A DNA stretch of 64,000 nucleotides from Erythrocercus mccallii (lineage: Eukaryota > Chordata > Aves > Passeriformes > Dicruridae), in the NCBI GenBank assembly GCA_013397435.1, contig VZRG01000268.1, positions 1 to 64,000 of the forward strand, given 5' to 3'. Below, in pieces: positions 1-11,999 of this stretch. Made by a program: the position numbers and the translations under genes. How positions within the stretch are numbered: the first letter of the stretch is position 1; the number at the start of each line of letters is the position of its first letter. The notes under the pieces are model-generated. The model was not told the DNA's origin. It saw nothing but the letters and a program-made list of their open reading frames with translations, and made no database searches.

Positions 1-3000
1 AGGTGCAGGAGGCTGCTCACTTACCCGTGCAGAGGTGTTGTGGTGCTGGCTGTGTCTCTGTGGCAACTGAGGCGTGTCTGAGGCTGAGAGGGATAACAGA
101 CCTGTACCTTTCTGCAGTGGCAGCTGATGGGACACCTCAGATGGCATGAGATGCCTCAGTGTGGGCAACTGAGTCAGTCTGTAGTCATCAGTGCCCATGT
201 CAGCACTGAGTGTGCTGGCTCTGTGGTGACTGGAGTGTGATCCAGCTGAGACAGGGCCAGCTTCTGTGTGAGCTGAATTGCCCACTGGCTCTGCTGACTA
301 TATTGACTAGATCTCAAGTCCCACCCTTTCAGGATAAAGTTACCTAAACATTCTTTATTTTAGTGCCATTTTCAGTGCTGCCTACCTTCCAGCTGCATTA
401 TCAGAAGTTTTAGATCTCCTTGGGTCATCTGTCTTGTCTACCAGCCCTGTGTACATTGCTTGAGTAGCCCAGGGCATTTCAAATTGCACAAGGTGTCTGT
501 TGGTCACCAAACTGAACCATTTCTGTCCAGGGCAAGCTGGGGCCTGAACAAAAGCTGAAAAAACACTTTTGTAATTAAAATACTCCAGAAGCCAGTGTTT
601 GCATGAAAGCATTTTCTTTGTGTGTCAATAAAATCCACCAAGCAGGATCTGTTACAAACTACTCAAACATGCTACACGTTCTGTATGTTCAGTTTGCTTT
701 TTTTTTTTGTTTAATGGGACTGCCCAACCTTACTGCAACTTCACAGGTTAATACACCTGTGTCTGGTGTGAGAGCTGATTATGACTCCACCATAGCAGTT
801 GCATGTTTTCATCTCACTCTCAGTAATGTCTTGTGTAACCTCACTGAGTCCCTGTTGCAGCACCATGTCTTGCCTTGCCAGCTCAGATCCAGCTTGCATC
901 ACCTGCATGGGGCCGCATCTCGGGCACTCCATTCCAGCTGCGTAAGGGTTGGTTTCTGGTTGGAGCCACATTCCTGGATCAGCCAGAAGACAGCAGCCTA
1001 CAGACAAACAGGGCTGGAAGGAATGGCTTTGAGTTTTTGAAGAAACGATGGAGAGACAGGCAGTGCAATCATGTGGGTTCTCTGCCACAGATGCTACAGA
1101 CGCAGACTGGATGTGTGCTTGCTGCCCCTTCCCGCACCCAAGGGCACAGCCGGCTGGGGAGGCACCTTTGTGCCATCTCACTTGGCAAACACAAAATGCT
1201 TTTGCAGCTGCCTGGGAAGCAGGCATTAGCTTCCAAGCGATCATCATGTTAGTATGCTGCAATGAAGGCAACTAAGAAATTTAAAGCAAGTTAGAGTTCT
1301 TTTCAAAGTGCTTTTGAGTGCTTTAGGCTTGAAATGAGTAACTTGAAAGCGTCCAAATCCTTAGTTAATAATTTACATGTGAATAAAGCTGAAGAAATGC
1401 CTGAGATTCCAGCTACTCCATTTGATTGCCTCATGTTTACACACTGTGGAACTCTTTCAGGGAGTACAAGATGTTTGTCATTTGGGTTCCCTGGGATGTT
1501 GACATATTTTCCAAGGCTGATGGAATGCATTTGCATGTTTTGCCCCACAGAATTGTATGGGCCTAACTTGTTTTGACATCTACATGTGAGTTCCATATTA
1601 GCCTTTAGACTGCTATTGTAAATGTTGCTTTTAGTTATTGAAAATGGCTTCCTTCCTGTCAGGCAGACAGCATTCAAGTTTTCCAATTGTGATTTTTTTT
1701 TTAAGTGTACACATGGGGTTTTGAACTGTTCTTAGAAGATTAAGGAATGGTTTTCCTTTGCATGCTCAGGATGCAGACAGAAAGCTCTGATGCCACTGGC
1801 TGGAAAACATTTGTAGAGCATTTTTAAGTAAATATAAAAAAGCATGTTGCAGTTAACATGGGCTCCTAATCCAGTCTATTTCAGCAGTTTAGTTTTATTT
1901 TCCTTATATGCCATAAATTGCAGAGTTTAGTCGTTTAGCAGGTGGGTCTAGCTAGGATTCCAGGATCTTAGGAGAATTGTTCTCTTTTGTGAGATCAGCG
2001 TCTTTATCCATAATCTGAACAGAAATGTCAGTCACATATGAAATCTAGCCAAGACACTAAAGTTGTCACCGTTATCATTTGTGTCTGTATTGCACACTGC
2101 AGGAGATAAAGCTCATTTTCCTTTCAGAATTGTCATGTTCATAAGTATTTTCTTTAAGCCATCATTCATATGGGGGAGCTCTAGTTTTGACCTTGAAGAG
2201 TGGGTAGCTTCAGTTTTGACCTTGAAGAGTATGTGCATCATTATCTCGCCAAGAGAGACAGAAAATAGCAGTTGGCCCTTTTGAGTCTTTTCATCCTGTC
2301 CAAGTATTCCTTGTGCATTTACATTATGAGATTCGGTTGCTTAAGCATATGTGCTGATTAGAGTTTCAAAGCTATGGGATAGCTTTGGCCTGGTCTCCAG
2401 CTGGGGCTCCAGAAGGGCACAGGAGACTTGCTGGATTTGCCAGCCCCAAGCCAATGACTTAGGCTGTTCTTTGTTTTTTAGTTCTGAAGTACTCAAACTT
2501 GGGGATAAGTGTGCTTGCTAGGCTGTTGTCCAGGGCAGAAGACTGGCAGAGATAGTAAAATTGCCATGTCCACACTGCCTTGAGGTATCCTTGGCAATAT
2601 GGATTGGAAACGCTCACCAGAGATTCTCAAGTTGTGACTAGGGCTTGGAGGGGGAGAGCCCTTTCCCACATCCCTCCTGCCACAGCCACAGGAAAAGAAA
2701 ATCCGAATCTTTTCTCTGTCTCTTTCTCTCCCAGCCCCTTGCTCTTCCCAGTGCAGAAGTGAGTGGCCTCAGCCATGAGCTCAGCATACTTTGGGAAGTA
2801 AAATTCAGTTTTATTTATAATGCTGAGTGAGCATGCACCAGCTCCTAAAATTTGGCAGTTACCCCAAGTTTATCATTGGCCTCACCTGACTATGCTGTTC
2901 TGAGGGCCCATGCTAGTGTCTATACAAGATGCTAATATTGTACCTGTCTTGACATCCAAGCCAATGTTGTAGTAGCCTCTAAGGCCATCCTGCACTGTGT

Positions 3001-3291
3001 CATGCTGTAGAATGGGAGATCTGCACAAATTCCCATCCTTATGACATCTTGACTCAAAACACTGGACCTCAGCTCTGGGAAACTCGTTTGATCCCAACTG
3101 TGCCTTTGGCCCTACCGTAGGAGTATGTGCCAAGGCCAGATTCCAAGTGTAAATATTACTTTGCTAATAGGTATGATTTGGGATATTGTTGTTTGAGAGG
3201 TAAATGAACAACCAAAGAAAAGTGTAAGATGAGCGTGTATGATAAGAAGTCTCTAATTCACAGCATTTTTCTCTGTCTCTTTGTTTTGCAG
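1..3291 (+). other. FILIP1: FILIP1 last intron (3' part)
   Basis: No exon is supported here. The stretch ends in a pyrimidine-rich tract and a CAG acceptor at 3289-3291, directly before the recognised C-terminal exon of FILIP1, so it is read as the 3' part of the last intron. Open frames of up to 176 codons occur on both strands around 740-1275, but they have no splice context, recognisable motif or conserved composition. A short imperfect tandem duplication of about 19 bases lies near 2180-2231. Nothing else is recognised. Confidence 0.7.
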
Positions 3292-3498
3292 ACAGGACAG
3301 GATGGGTCATCCCTGAGACCTACACCCACCCGCATTCCTGTGTCAAAAGGTACGAAAGCAGGAAAGCCAGTAGTGGCAGTCCCAGGAGCAGGAAATGTGA
3401 CAAAATTCGAGCCTCGTGCTGAGACTCAGTCTATGAAAATAGAACTGAAGAAATCTTCAGCCAGCAGCTCTGCCTCCCTGGGCGGGGGTCAGGGCTGA
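3292..3498 (+). CDS. FILIP1: FILIP1 (filamin A-interacting protein 1), C-terminal coding exon, partial gene
   Basis: The exon begins after a pyrimidine tract ending TTTTGCAG at 3291, in phase 0, and encodes 68 residues to a TGA at 3496-3498. The product has the Pro/Thr-rich segment RPTPTRIPVSK, then TKFEPRAETQSMKIELKKS, then a Ser-rich tail ending LGGGQG. These are the hallmark C-terminal blocks of FILIP1 and its paralogue FILIP1L. FILIP1 binds filamin A, promotes its degradation and limits cell migration in the developing cortex. Its coiled-coil regions are encoded by upstream exons outside the window. Synteny with TMEM30A, COX7A2 and COL12A1 points to FILIP1 rather than FILIP1L, which lies elsewhere in vertebrate genomes. 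Confidence 0.93.
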   Translation, partial: TGQDGSSLRPTPTRIPVSKGTKAGKPVVAVPGAGNVTKFEPRAETQSMKIELKKSSASSSASLGGGQG

Positions 3499-6400
3499 TG
3501 GTGGTGGCTCAGGGGGTACGTTCTGCAGGTTTTACTGCTGCCATGAAAGTCAGCTCCCCTGCCTGTGTAGTTGTTCACGTTTGCCTGTACTAATGAAGTC
3601 CTGCAGCTGTCACTTAACAACAAATTAATAAGTGTGTGCACTGACTACTTAAATAACAAAATCCCTTTGTTTTCTTACTCAAAAAAAAAGCTGTCAAAAA
3701 GGCAATTTTATGGCAGGAAGATTTTCAGTCTAGGAAATAAGGATGGGTAACTGCACTAGGTTATTAATCTAGTTCAGGAATTCTTAATGATAGGCTTGGT
3801 CACTTTTTAGTAGATCAAAGGAAGTTTGGTCACTTTTACTAGATCGTTCTCCACCTTAATGGATCACTTTCCACCTTTGCTGCTGCATGGTCTACTTTCC
3901 TTCCTGCCTTGATCACATTATTGAAATGCCACATGGCCTAGGGAAGCAATGCCAGACTTGCCATGCGTACTTGAGGTTCTGTTTTAATGAAAGCCAGTAC
4001 CTCGTGTGTGGGAGGGGAAGAGAGGAAGGATGGCCACCATCCACCATCCGTGTGATCATGTGGCCTTCTCTCCAGAAGCCTCCCATCAAAGTCACCACTT
4101 CTCAGCGGTGAGCTGCTTTCTCAAGATAGTTACTAAATTCAGGGGCCATAGGAATGTTGCACAATGTTTGGCAGCAATTTAATTCTTCCAGAGGGAGTTA
4201 ATACTTGTAGATAACACTCAGAACCAGGTCCCTGACTTACACACACTGGAAGACTCCCAGCTCAGGTCTCAGATGAAGGCTTGTGAGCCAGAAGGTTTAG
4301 TCTTCAGCAAAAGGTTGAAAAACATTGTCTGGCAAAAATCAATACAATCCATTTGTACTTGCACCAAAGACCACTGAAGACTATGAAGCAACTCATTCCA
4401 TTGACTTGACTAGCTTTTCAGTTTTCCTGGTTGGGCCTTATATTTAAACCTTACTTGCCAAGCATTCTTGTGTCTTAGAGGGTAAGTCAGCACAGACTTG
4501 CTATCTAAAGGCACAGCTCAGGTACAGACAGTGAAAGACAGAGGGTTTGGTAAGGAAATTACTGTCAGTTTTCAGTTTTTTAAAATATTTTATCATAAAA
4601 TGCAGACTGCCTTACAATACCATGGTGATTCATCATTTTTCCTTCCCTCTTTGTGATTTCCTCATCTGTATGTTTGCATTTTTAAGCATGTTTTAAGGAA
4701 TTTTCCCAGCATGGAAATAGTGTGGATGCTGATGATTGTTATGATTGTTTATTTAATAACAGTAAAGTTATTAAAGCACATTTCCGTTAAGTGATCAATT
4801 TTCACAGAAGAAAGTCACAACCAAAAGAAATGAAGCTGAGCAGACCAATAAGTGATGGGTTTAAAGTTGTATAATGCTTCAACCACTTCAGCAAACTGTG
4901 AAGGACCCAGCAGTTAAAACAGAAAGCAAGGTGGGAAGATCACTAATAAATGATAAATAAAATTCACAGAAAGGAAAATGCACCAGTGGTTGAAATACGA
5001 AATTTGGCCTAGGAGAAGATATTTGATGGAAGACTCCGTTACTGAAGGTCAACAAAATTATATTCAATCCAAGCAATGTTTAGTTTTCTATCTGCTTTAC
5101 TCTAGAAGTTCAGATCCAGATATGACAATTATCCCATTGTAAAGCTGGCATTTTATTATTCACATGAAGGGCATTTTTTCTTTGCCACATAAAAAAGGGT
5201 TTTGTTTTTTTACGTGTGTAGCACCTAAAATGCCTGTTAATTTTAGGGTTCTGGTTCCTATGACATGCAAAAAACAGATTAGCATTAGTAGTATTTTTTC
5301 ATAACTCCTATTCCCACTACTTCAGATAAAACTTGGAAACTGGAATTAGCAAGCAGCGTGAATTACTGTGTCAGAAATAGATCCTCTGAAGTAATTCTTA
5401 CCACTTAGCCTCAGTATGTCAATAAATTGTTGCTGAGATCTTACTGTTCTTAGTGTAACACAGACTTTTTAACAGCTATTTAAAGAAAAAAAAGGGTTTT
5501 TTACTGGATACTCACTCTAAATACTGTTACTGAAGGAAGTTGTAAGGTCAGACCAGTCAAATAATATTGCAAACATGATCCCCAAGCTAATGTGTCTTGA
5601 TACAGCTGCCTTAAGCCTTCCTTGTGTCAAAGAAACTTAGTTCCTTAGTTAACTGTCACCATACTCAATATTCTGTGTGCCTGTGTTTGAAAATTTTGTT
5701 TTTGTTTGAAGTCTAAGAAATTAATTCATCTGAAGAAAAACAAGCCAGCCTCACAGTACCTGAAATCTAGGGCACAGAAACTGGCACAGCTAGAGCCAGA
5801 TGCAGGCACAGGCTGAGAGTTACTCCTGTAGAGTCAGTAGGATTTGATGACACAGACTTCAGAAATTCCAGAGAGGTCAGACTTAGGATCCTGTTATTTT
5901 TCCCCAGGGACTGCACATCAAAAACAGACTTTTGCTCTGCAACAGAAGTCTAAAGAGTTGGAATCGGGCAGCTGGTTAAACTGTTAGCTAAAAACATGTA
6001 TTTAGTTATACTCAAAACTTTTGACATCTGTTTTAATTGACTTAATATTCTTGTTTCCTAAAGGTGGAAGAAGGGTAAGATGAAGAGAAAAGCCTATAGT
6101 TCAGAAGTCTTAAAAGTTCAAGCCTAACTATCTGTATTACATTGAAATTTCCTCTGAATCTGAAGACACTTACGTTTAGTGACTACAGTAAGATTCTCCA
6201 TTCAGTAGGTCAGCTCCAAAAGTCAATTTAAACAACCAAATCTAAAAACAGTCAAGAGGCATCCTGAAGATCTTCTTGATGTTCTTCCACAGCCCATGTG
6301 TTTCTGTTATAGGCAGTGTTTCTGTTATGACTTAAATGTAGCATTGCAGCCTCTGTACCTCACTGAGATCTATAATGCAGGTATTCTTGTATTTCCTCCG

Positions 6401-9080
6401 AGGCTTTTAAAAGTCAAGCCACAATTTCATGGTCACTTAAAGTCAGACTGTAACTCCACACTGGACTGAAAAGCTGTAGTCCTGTCTTCGTCACCTCCAT
6501 CCAAGAAAGTACTCACTATGTGACTGTCCTTTGAGCTGGCACAAGTGTTTGAACTTAACTGGGGAACTGATCTGAATTAAAAAGAATCTGGCAAAAAAGC
6601 GCAAAGATTGGCTTTAACATAACTTAGTGCCAGGCTCACAGGCCAGAAAAAGAAAGGAGGAGGGCAAAGGAAACCAGTTGGTGTTTTAAAGTGTCTGTAG
6701 GATCATGAATGCCTTCTAGTAGATCAAATACCACACAAACGTAGGGGTAGTGCAGCTTATTGTGAAAAGCTTTTGATTGAAACCTTTTCTTAAAGGTAGG
6801 AGACAGGTTCACGTTCTCAACAGTATCTGAGGAGACAAACCCACATCAGCTGCAGGCAGATTCTGCAGGCAGATTCAGTGGCACTGACAGCTGAGGGGGA
6901 TGAAGGTGGCATTCTCATTCCCTCCTGGAAAGGCTGTGCTGTTCTGCATGGAATGCTTCAGTATTCACTGAGCAGAAACAAGAGAGTGGTTGAGGGGTCA
7001 GGATATTGAACTAGGAGGGAGCCCCCCCCGATTTGTGTCCCTGTTCCAAAGACTGCCTTTGAGCCTGGCCCTTCTGAAAAGGAGGCTTATAAGATGAAGT
7101 GTCTGTGTTCATGCATCCTTCCATTTCTCCTTCCCTAATGAATAACACTGAACACACCAACCAATTTCATGCAAACCTGACAAAGCAATAGGGGTCTCCA
7201 GAATAAGAAGTCGTTCCAGTTTAATGAAAAGGACAGCAGAGAAGAGGAGCAAGACTTTAGCAGTGCCTCACTGTGGAAGAGTAGGGCATAAGCTCACCTT
7301 CATACAGCATCAAAGAATGAACACAAGAGTGATGTCAGAAATGCCACAAGGACAAGCTTTGTTCAGACCTCAGAATTTACTAGGCACCAAAACATTAAAC
7401 TCTGACACATCAATCCAAAGGAAAATATTAGGGCTTTATTTACAAGGCTTTCATGTATTCTTCATTACTGGATTATAAAGTGTAAAGTAAGCCTTCCTAA
7501 GTGACCATTTGGAATCAATCATCCTCATGCTTTCTCTCTCTTACCTATTTTCTCAGTCATTTTGTGGGGTTTTTTTTGTTGTTTTTGTTTGTTTGTTTGG
7601 GGTTTCTTGTTTTTTGGGTTTTTTTTTGTTATGAGGTGGAACAATTTCAGTAACAAAATAATGCACTCAGAATCATAATGATAGTTACAATTCTTTGTCA
7701 GGAACGAAGATGACTGACCAATCTTTGTACTTTTAGTCCTATTCATGTCAGCTGGAGAGAAGCCCTGTTTTGGCTGATGACACGGCCATATAAGCAATTG
7801 TGGTAACTCAAGCCCAGCAGTAGTAATACATGGCTTAGCACCACCAGTAAGGTGGAGAGGAGGAAGAGCAGGGAAAATGCCAGCCCATTCATGAGTGGCA
7901 CACATGGACTGAGAAGGTGCATCCTCAGTTCTCCAGATGATCTCTCTGATTTTAAGTCTAGTTCCTAATGAGTTTTCTACTGCGTTCCCTGAGTTAGATC
8001 CCATCACCAGACTTACTGCTACATAGGGTTATTGCTAATGTAGTCTTAGTAGATCAATAGAGTAAATGTGAGTGAAAAAGGAGCACAGAACCTCAGCTGT
8101 AATGCCTAGGGGGATTTCTCTCAGATTAGTAAACATCCTAAGCAAATGGTAGAAAAAAAAATAGAGATTCTGATTTACTTTGCTGACCTTTTTTGCTTTT
8201 GTGACACCCATTAGTGTGATTTTTCAAAAACCAAACACTTTGTGACTCTTTGTAATAGGCCCATAGAGTACACATCACTGTATTTAAACCTTAAACCACT
8301 TACAGCACATAGTAGTTACCATAGGAGTAACCTCTAAAGCCACATTAATATGTTGATCCGTGCCAACAGGATGCCAAGTCATATGTCCCTGCTTGAAATA
8401 TGCCACACACATTCTAAAATATGCTCAATATTTACATGAACAATCAGTAATTCTGATCAGATGTGGAAGAGAATGTCTTTAAATAGGGTTTGCTACTGTC
8501 CTGCTGGGTTTCAGGTACTTGGTATAAGCTGCAACAGTCAGGACACTTCAGATCAATTACATGTTCCCATCACGCATCAGTGGCCAGTTCATTGAGTTGC
8601 TTTGAAACAGTAGTTTGCTGGCAGGAGCTTTTGTGAACTCATCTTTTGAACTTGTTTTCATTTAGGGGAATGGTTTTCTCCCCTGCGTCAGTGTGAGTTA
8701 TCCTGTTTCTCTTAATTTTTTGCTTGAGCTCTCTTGGCCAAATTATATGCAATATTTCTCATTATAGATATTAACTTCACTTTGAATCTTACCCCCTACA
8801 CATTGCTCTTACCTTGGCTTTTTTCTTCTTTAAAATGTAACCAGGGTTAACTACTGTCAGGTGCAGAGCTATCAGCTCTCGGGTATGAAACACTCAGGTG
8901 TGAATGGTTCTCCAAACAAAAAACCCCCTCTCCTTGGGATTTCAAAAATAGAAATACTGATGTATGATTCTCTTCTGTTGCTTGGGTGTGCATTGTCTGT
9001 GGTACATTAATTTTTGTATTATCTGGTGATACTTGTATATATTGTAAGGAGAAATTAAACTTTATATGTTAAAATGTCAC
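3499..9080 (+). other. FILIP1 3' UTR and downstream flank
   Basis: There is no further coding sequence after the FILIP1 stop codon. Candidate polyadenylation hexamers lie at 4944-4949 with another about 10 bases on, at 5421-5426, and an ATTAAA variant near 9055-9060 preceded by a Pumilio-like TGTATATATTG element. Which of these ends the FILIP1 mRNA cannot be told from sequence. A T/G-rich low-complexity tract (runs of T with GTTTGTTT units) lies at about 7565-7630. The open frames at 7224-7478 (+) and 7525-8007 (-) look spurious. Confidence 0.5.
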
Positions 9081-10518
9081 TTGATGTGCTTCATTATATG
9101 AACTGGTATCCTGATGTGTTTCGTTGAGAAGTTCTGCTTTACATCAGTAGGACTGAAAGCAGAATTAGCTGTTTTACATTAACTTTTCTTTTTCTGTCAT
9201 TAAAATAAATTGTTTAAGTGAATATATAGCCCCTTGAAATATTTCCATCTAGACCCCTAAAAAAATTTATTCCTACAGAGGGTAGCCCAAAAGAACTCTG
9301 ACAAATGTGGTAGAACTGGTGTACATTTCTTGTTGAAAATCATTTTTTGTTGATAAATTTTATGGAAAATAAATACTTTCCATTCAGGAAATTCTATTAT
9401 TTCATTTGCCTTAACGTATTTTATTGGACATTGCCTCAGCCCTGCTCTTGCTTCACCACGTATGAAAAGCAGCACTGGGATCTGCCATCTAGTGGCAAAG
9501 TTCTGTCAGTAAAAGTACACGGAAAATATTTCATTTTTCTTTCTTCTTACAATGTGACTTCATGAAACACCTTGCAAATATTAGTTAGGAAGCAGATGAA
9601 GGCAGAAATCAATAAAAACGTAAAAGTCAAACATTATATCAATAGTTTAATTTCTTAGGTCATGTAAATTTTGAAAAATCTTCAGATTATTATGAAAGGA
9701 AGGTAACAAAAGTAATTTCAATTAAGCCGAATATTTCTGAAAATGTATAACTGTATGCTTTATTATTGGTACAGTTACGTTATTTGAAATGCATAAAATA
9801 CACCTTTTCAGAGAAAAATGTTAATTGACAGTTAAATTCTTTTATTTAAAAAGTTGCCTGTAAGAGCTGTATATATAGGTAGAAGAAGAGAAGACCAGGC
9901 CATTAGCACTTCAGCAGAGCCTAGGGATTAATCAGGGTCAGAGGCCTCTGATACTACATAGAGAGCAAAATTAAATCCAGCCTTTTAAAGAAAATGCCAA
10001 CACAAAGTTTTGCATGCTGTGGCTGAAATTTATCCCCATTAAAGTCAGTAGCAAAATTCAAGAAGACTTGCTGAATAAACACAGCATAGGTTTCTAATCC
10101 AAATTAGATTATAAAAAATGAGAAATGATCCCATACCTCTTCCTTATCCCTACTTATGAATTGCCACCAGATTTATGATGAAGTTGCTTAGACAAGATAC
10201 TAGACACCCAACTCCAAGTCTTTCTCTACCTAGTTTGGGTGTGGAACTGGAACTTTGGTGTCCCTCTGCTTTTATGGACAACCAAATGATGGTCTTGACA
10301 CTGAAGTGGAAGCCAAGGCCCTCTGAGTCCTCGACAGGTACTAATTTAGTTTCCCTCTGTAGCATTAGCCAGGACATTTGTATCAAGCAATGATGTAAGT
10401 TTCTGAGACTTTTTTAGAAAAATGTCTTGCACCGCCATTGTAATTGTTCTTCTTAAAAGTAAGTTGCAATGCGTTTGTAGTTTCATAAACCCGAATGTTT
10501 TGCTCTCTTTTCTTTTAG

Positions 10519-11310
10519 AGAGTGTCATCATTCACCAGTTACGCGTGAACTCTAGATGAGCTAGAGCTCTCTGTGGGTACTACCCTCCATGCCTGTGGAT
10601 GGATCACTGTAGAAGCTCTCTGCCATCAACACCAGGGTCACTTATGCTACTGATTATTTGTGGAAGTATTAGTACTTCCATTAGGTTTCAAACTTTTTTG
10701 TCCTTGGTAGAGCTTTAAAAACAAATGGCCTTGCTGGTATTTTAAAAGTATCTAATCAGAGAGAGAGAGCAGCAGTCTTTCTGCCAGCTGAATTTCACTT
10801 CTAATTGCAAGCCTAGGACACATGCTTGATTTTGTTTGATATTTGCCATATAATTTATTTTTATAATACACTTTGTAAAGTAGTTGTGCCAAAGTTGCAA
10901 TTCCTGTTGCTTATGATGCATTTATTTGTAGACTACACTGTCAAATTTGCAATTTGATATTTTTGTAATAGAGAGTATGTGAGGAAAGAAAAATGTAACT
11001 TCAACAATGTTTTGTGTTTAAATGGAAAGGTATTCAGTACATTTTTTACCACCATGAGATTCTGTGAGACTAAATACTCTGAAGACTGCTGTATGGAATT
11101 TGTTGCAGAATATTTCTTGCACTGTGTGATGGTTTGGCATAAAATTAAGTATTGAAGTCCAATGCCTTGAAATACAACCAGATTTACTCACTTTAAACAA
11201 TGTAAGTCAGTTTTTAAAGCTGTGATTTTTTTCTATATAAAGTATGTTTTTAATTCTGCCTGTACCAAAAAAGTTGATTTTCATTACACTGTGACTAATA
11301 AATTTTCACA
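10519..11310 (+). other. FILIP1: Candidate alternative FILIP1 last exon with 3' UTR
   Basis: A strong acceptor (CTCTCTTTTCTTTTAG, ending 10518) is followed by a short open segment. The canonical last exon is entered in phase 0. Entered in the same phase, this one adds nine residues (RVSSFTSYA) before a TGA at 10546-10548. The AT-rich sequence that follows has UTR character and reaches an AATAAA at about 11297-11302. This fits a second 3' terminal exon joined to the same upstream donor, but no splice evidence is available. It could equally be intergenic sequence with a chance acceptor. Confidence 0.3.
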
Positions 11311-11484
11311 ACTATGCAAATATAATCAGGTGTTCGCATTTCAACTCCAGTTTCTTAAGGTTGGCAGTTTATCTATGTATTTGTTTATGGGGACAGAATA
11401 TGGGTTTGGAAGTTCCTCTTTCTGACTGGTGTCTCATACAGCATCACAGTACAGGATGTACAGGATGTACAGGATGAAACTGAT

Positions 11485-11795
11485 TCATAGAGTCATAGAA
11501 TGGTTTGGGTTGGAAGGCCCCTAAAGATTGTGTAGTTCCAATCCCCCTGCCATGAGCAGGGACACCTTCCACTATATCAGGTTTCTCAAAGCCCCATCCA
11601 GCCTGGCCTTGAACACTTCCAGGAAAGCTGTCCAACAGCTTCTCTGGGCATTTTGTTCCAGTGTCTCACCACCCTCACAATGAACAATTTCTTCCTAATA
11701 TCTAATCTAAACCTACTGTCTTTCAGTTTGAAACCCTTCCTCCTTGTCCTGTCATTATATGCTCACGCAAATCTCTCCATCTTTCTTGTAGGCTC
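11485..11795 (-). mobile_element. CR1 LINE 3'-end fragment
   Basis: On the + strand it opens with TCATAGAGTCATAGAATGG followed by TTTGGGTTGGAAGG, the reverse complement of the CR1 3' tail. It continues through the well-known avian CR1 3' region (recognisable as ATGAGCAGGGACACCTTCC and TTGTCCTGTCATTA) to a CTTTCTTGTAGGCTC end. It is 5'-truncated in the usual CR1 manner. Three copies of a 9-base ACAGGATGT unit directly precede its tail, at about 11450-11476. Confidence 0.88.
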
Positions 11796-11999
11796 AGAAG
11801 TTAAGATACAGAGATGGATCAATCACCAACTGTTTAAGTGACTTGACTAACCTTGTGCTTTCAGAGCACAGGCAGAGATGTTTGGTACTGTCAGAATCTT
11901 TAGTCCTGGACTAGCACCTGGACTAGGCACCAGGCACTCTGCCATGTGCTGAGGGGCCCCTTTTACACTGCTGGCTGTAGCTTCTCAAATAGCATCCAG

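Noticed and set aside
741..1271. 176-codon frame on the - strand
   Set aside because: It lies in FILIP1 intron sequence, overlaps several frames on the other strand, and has no motif, start context or splice signals.
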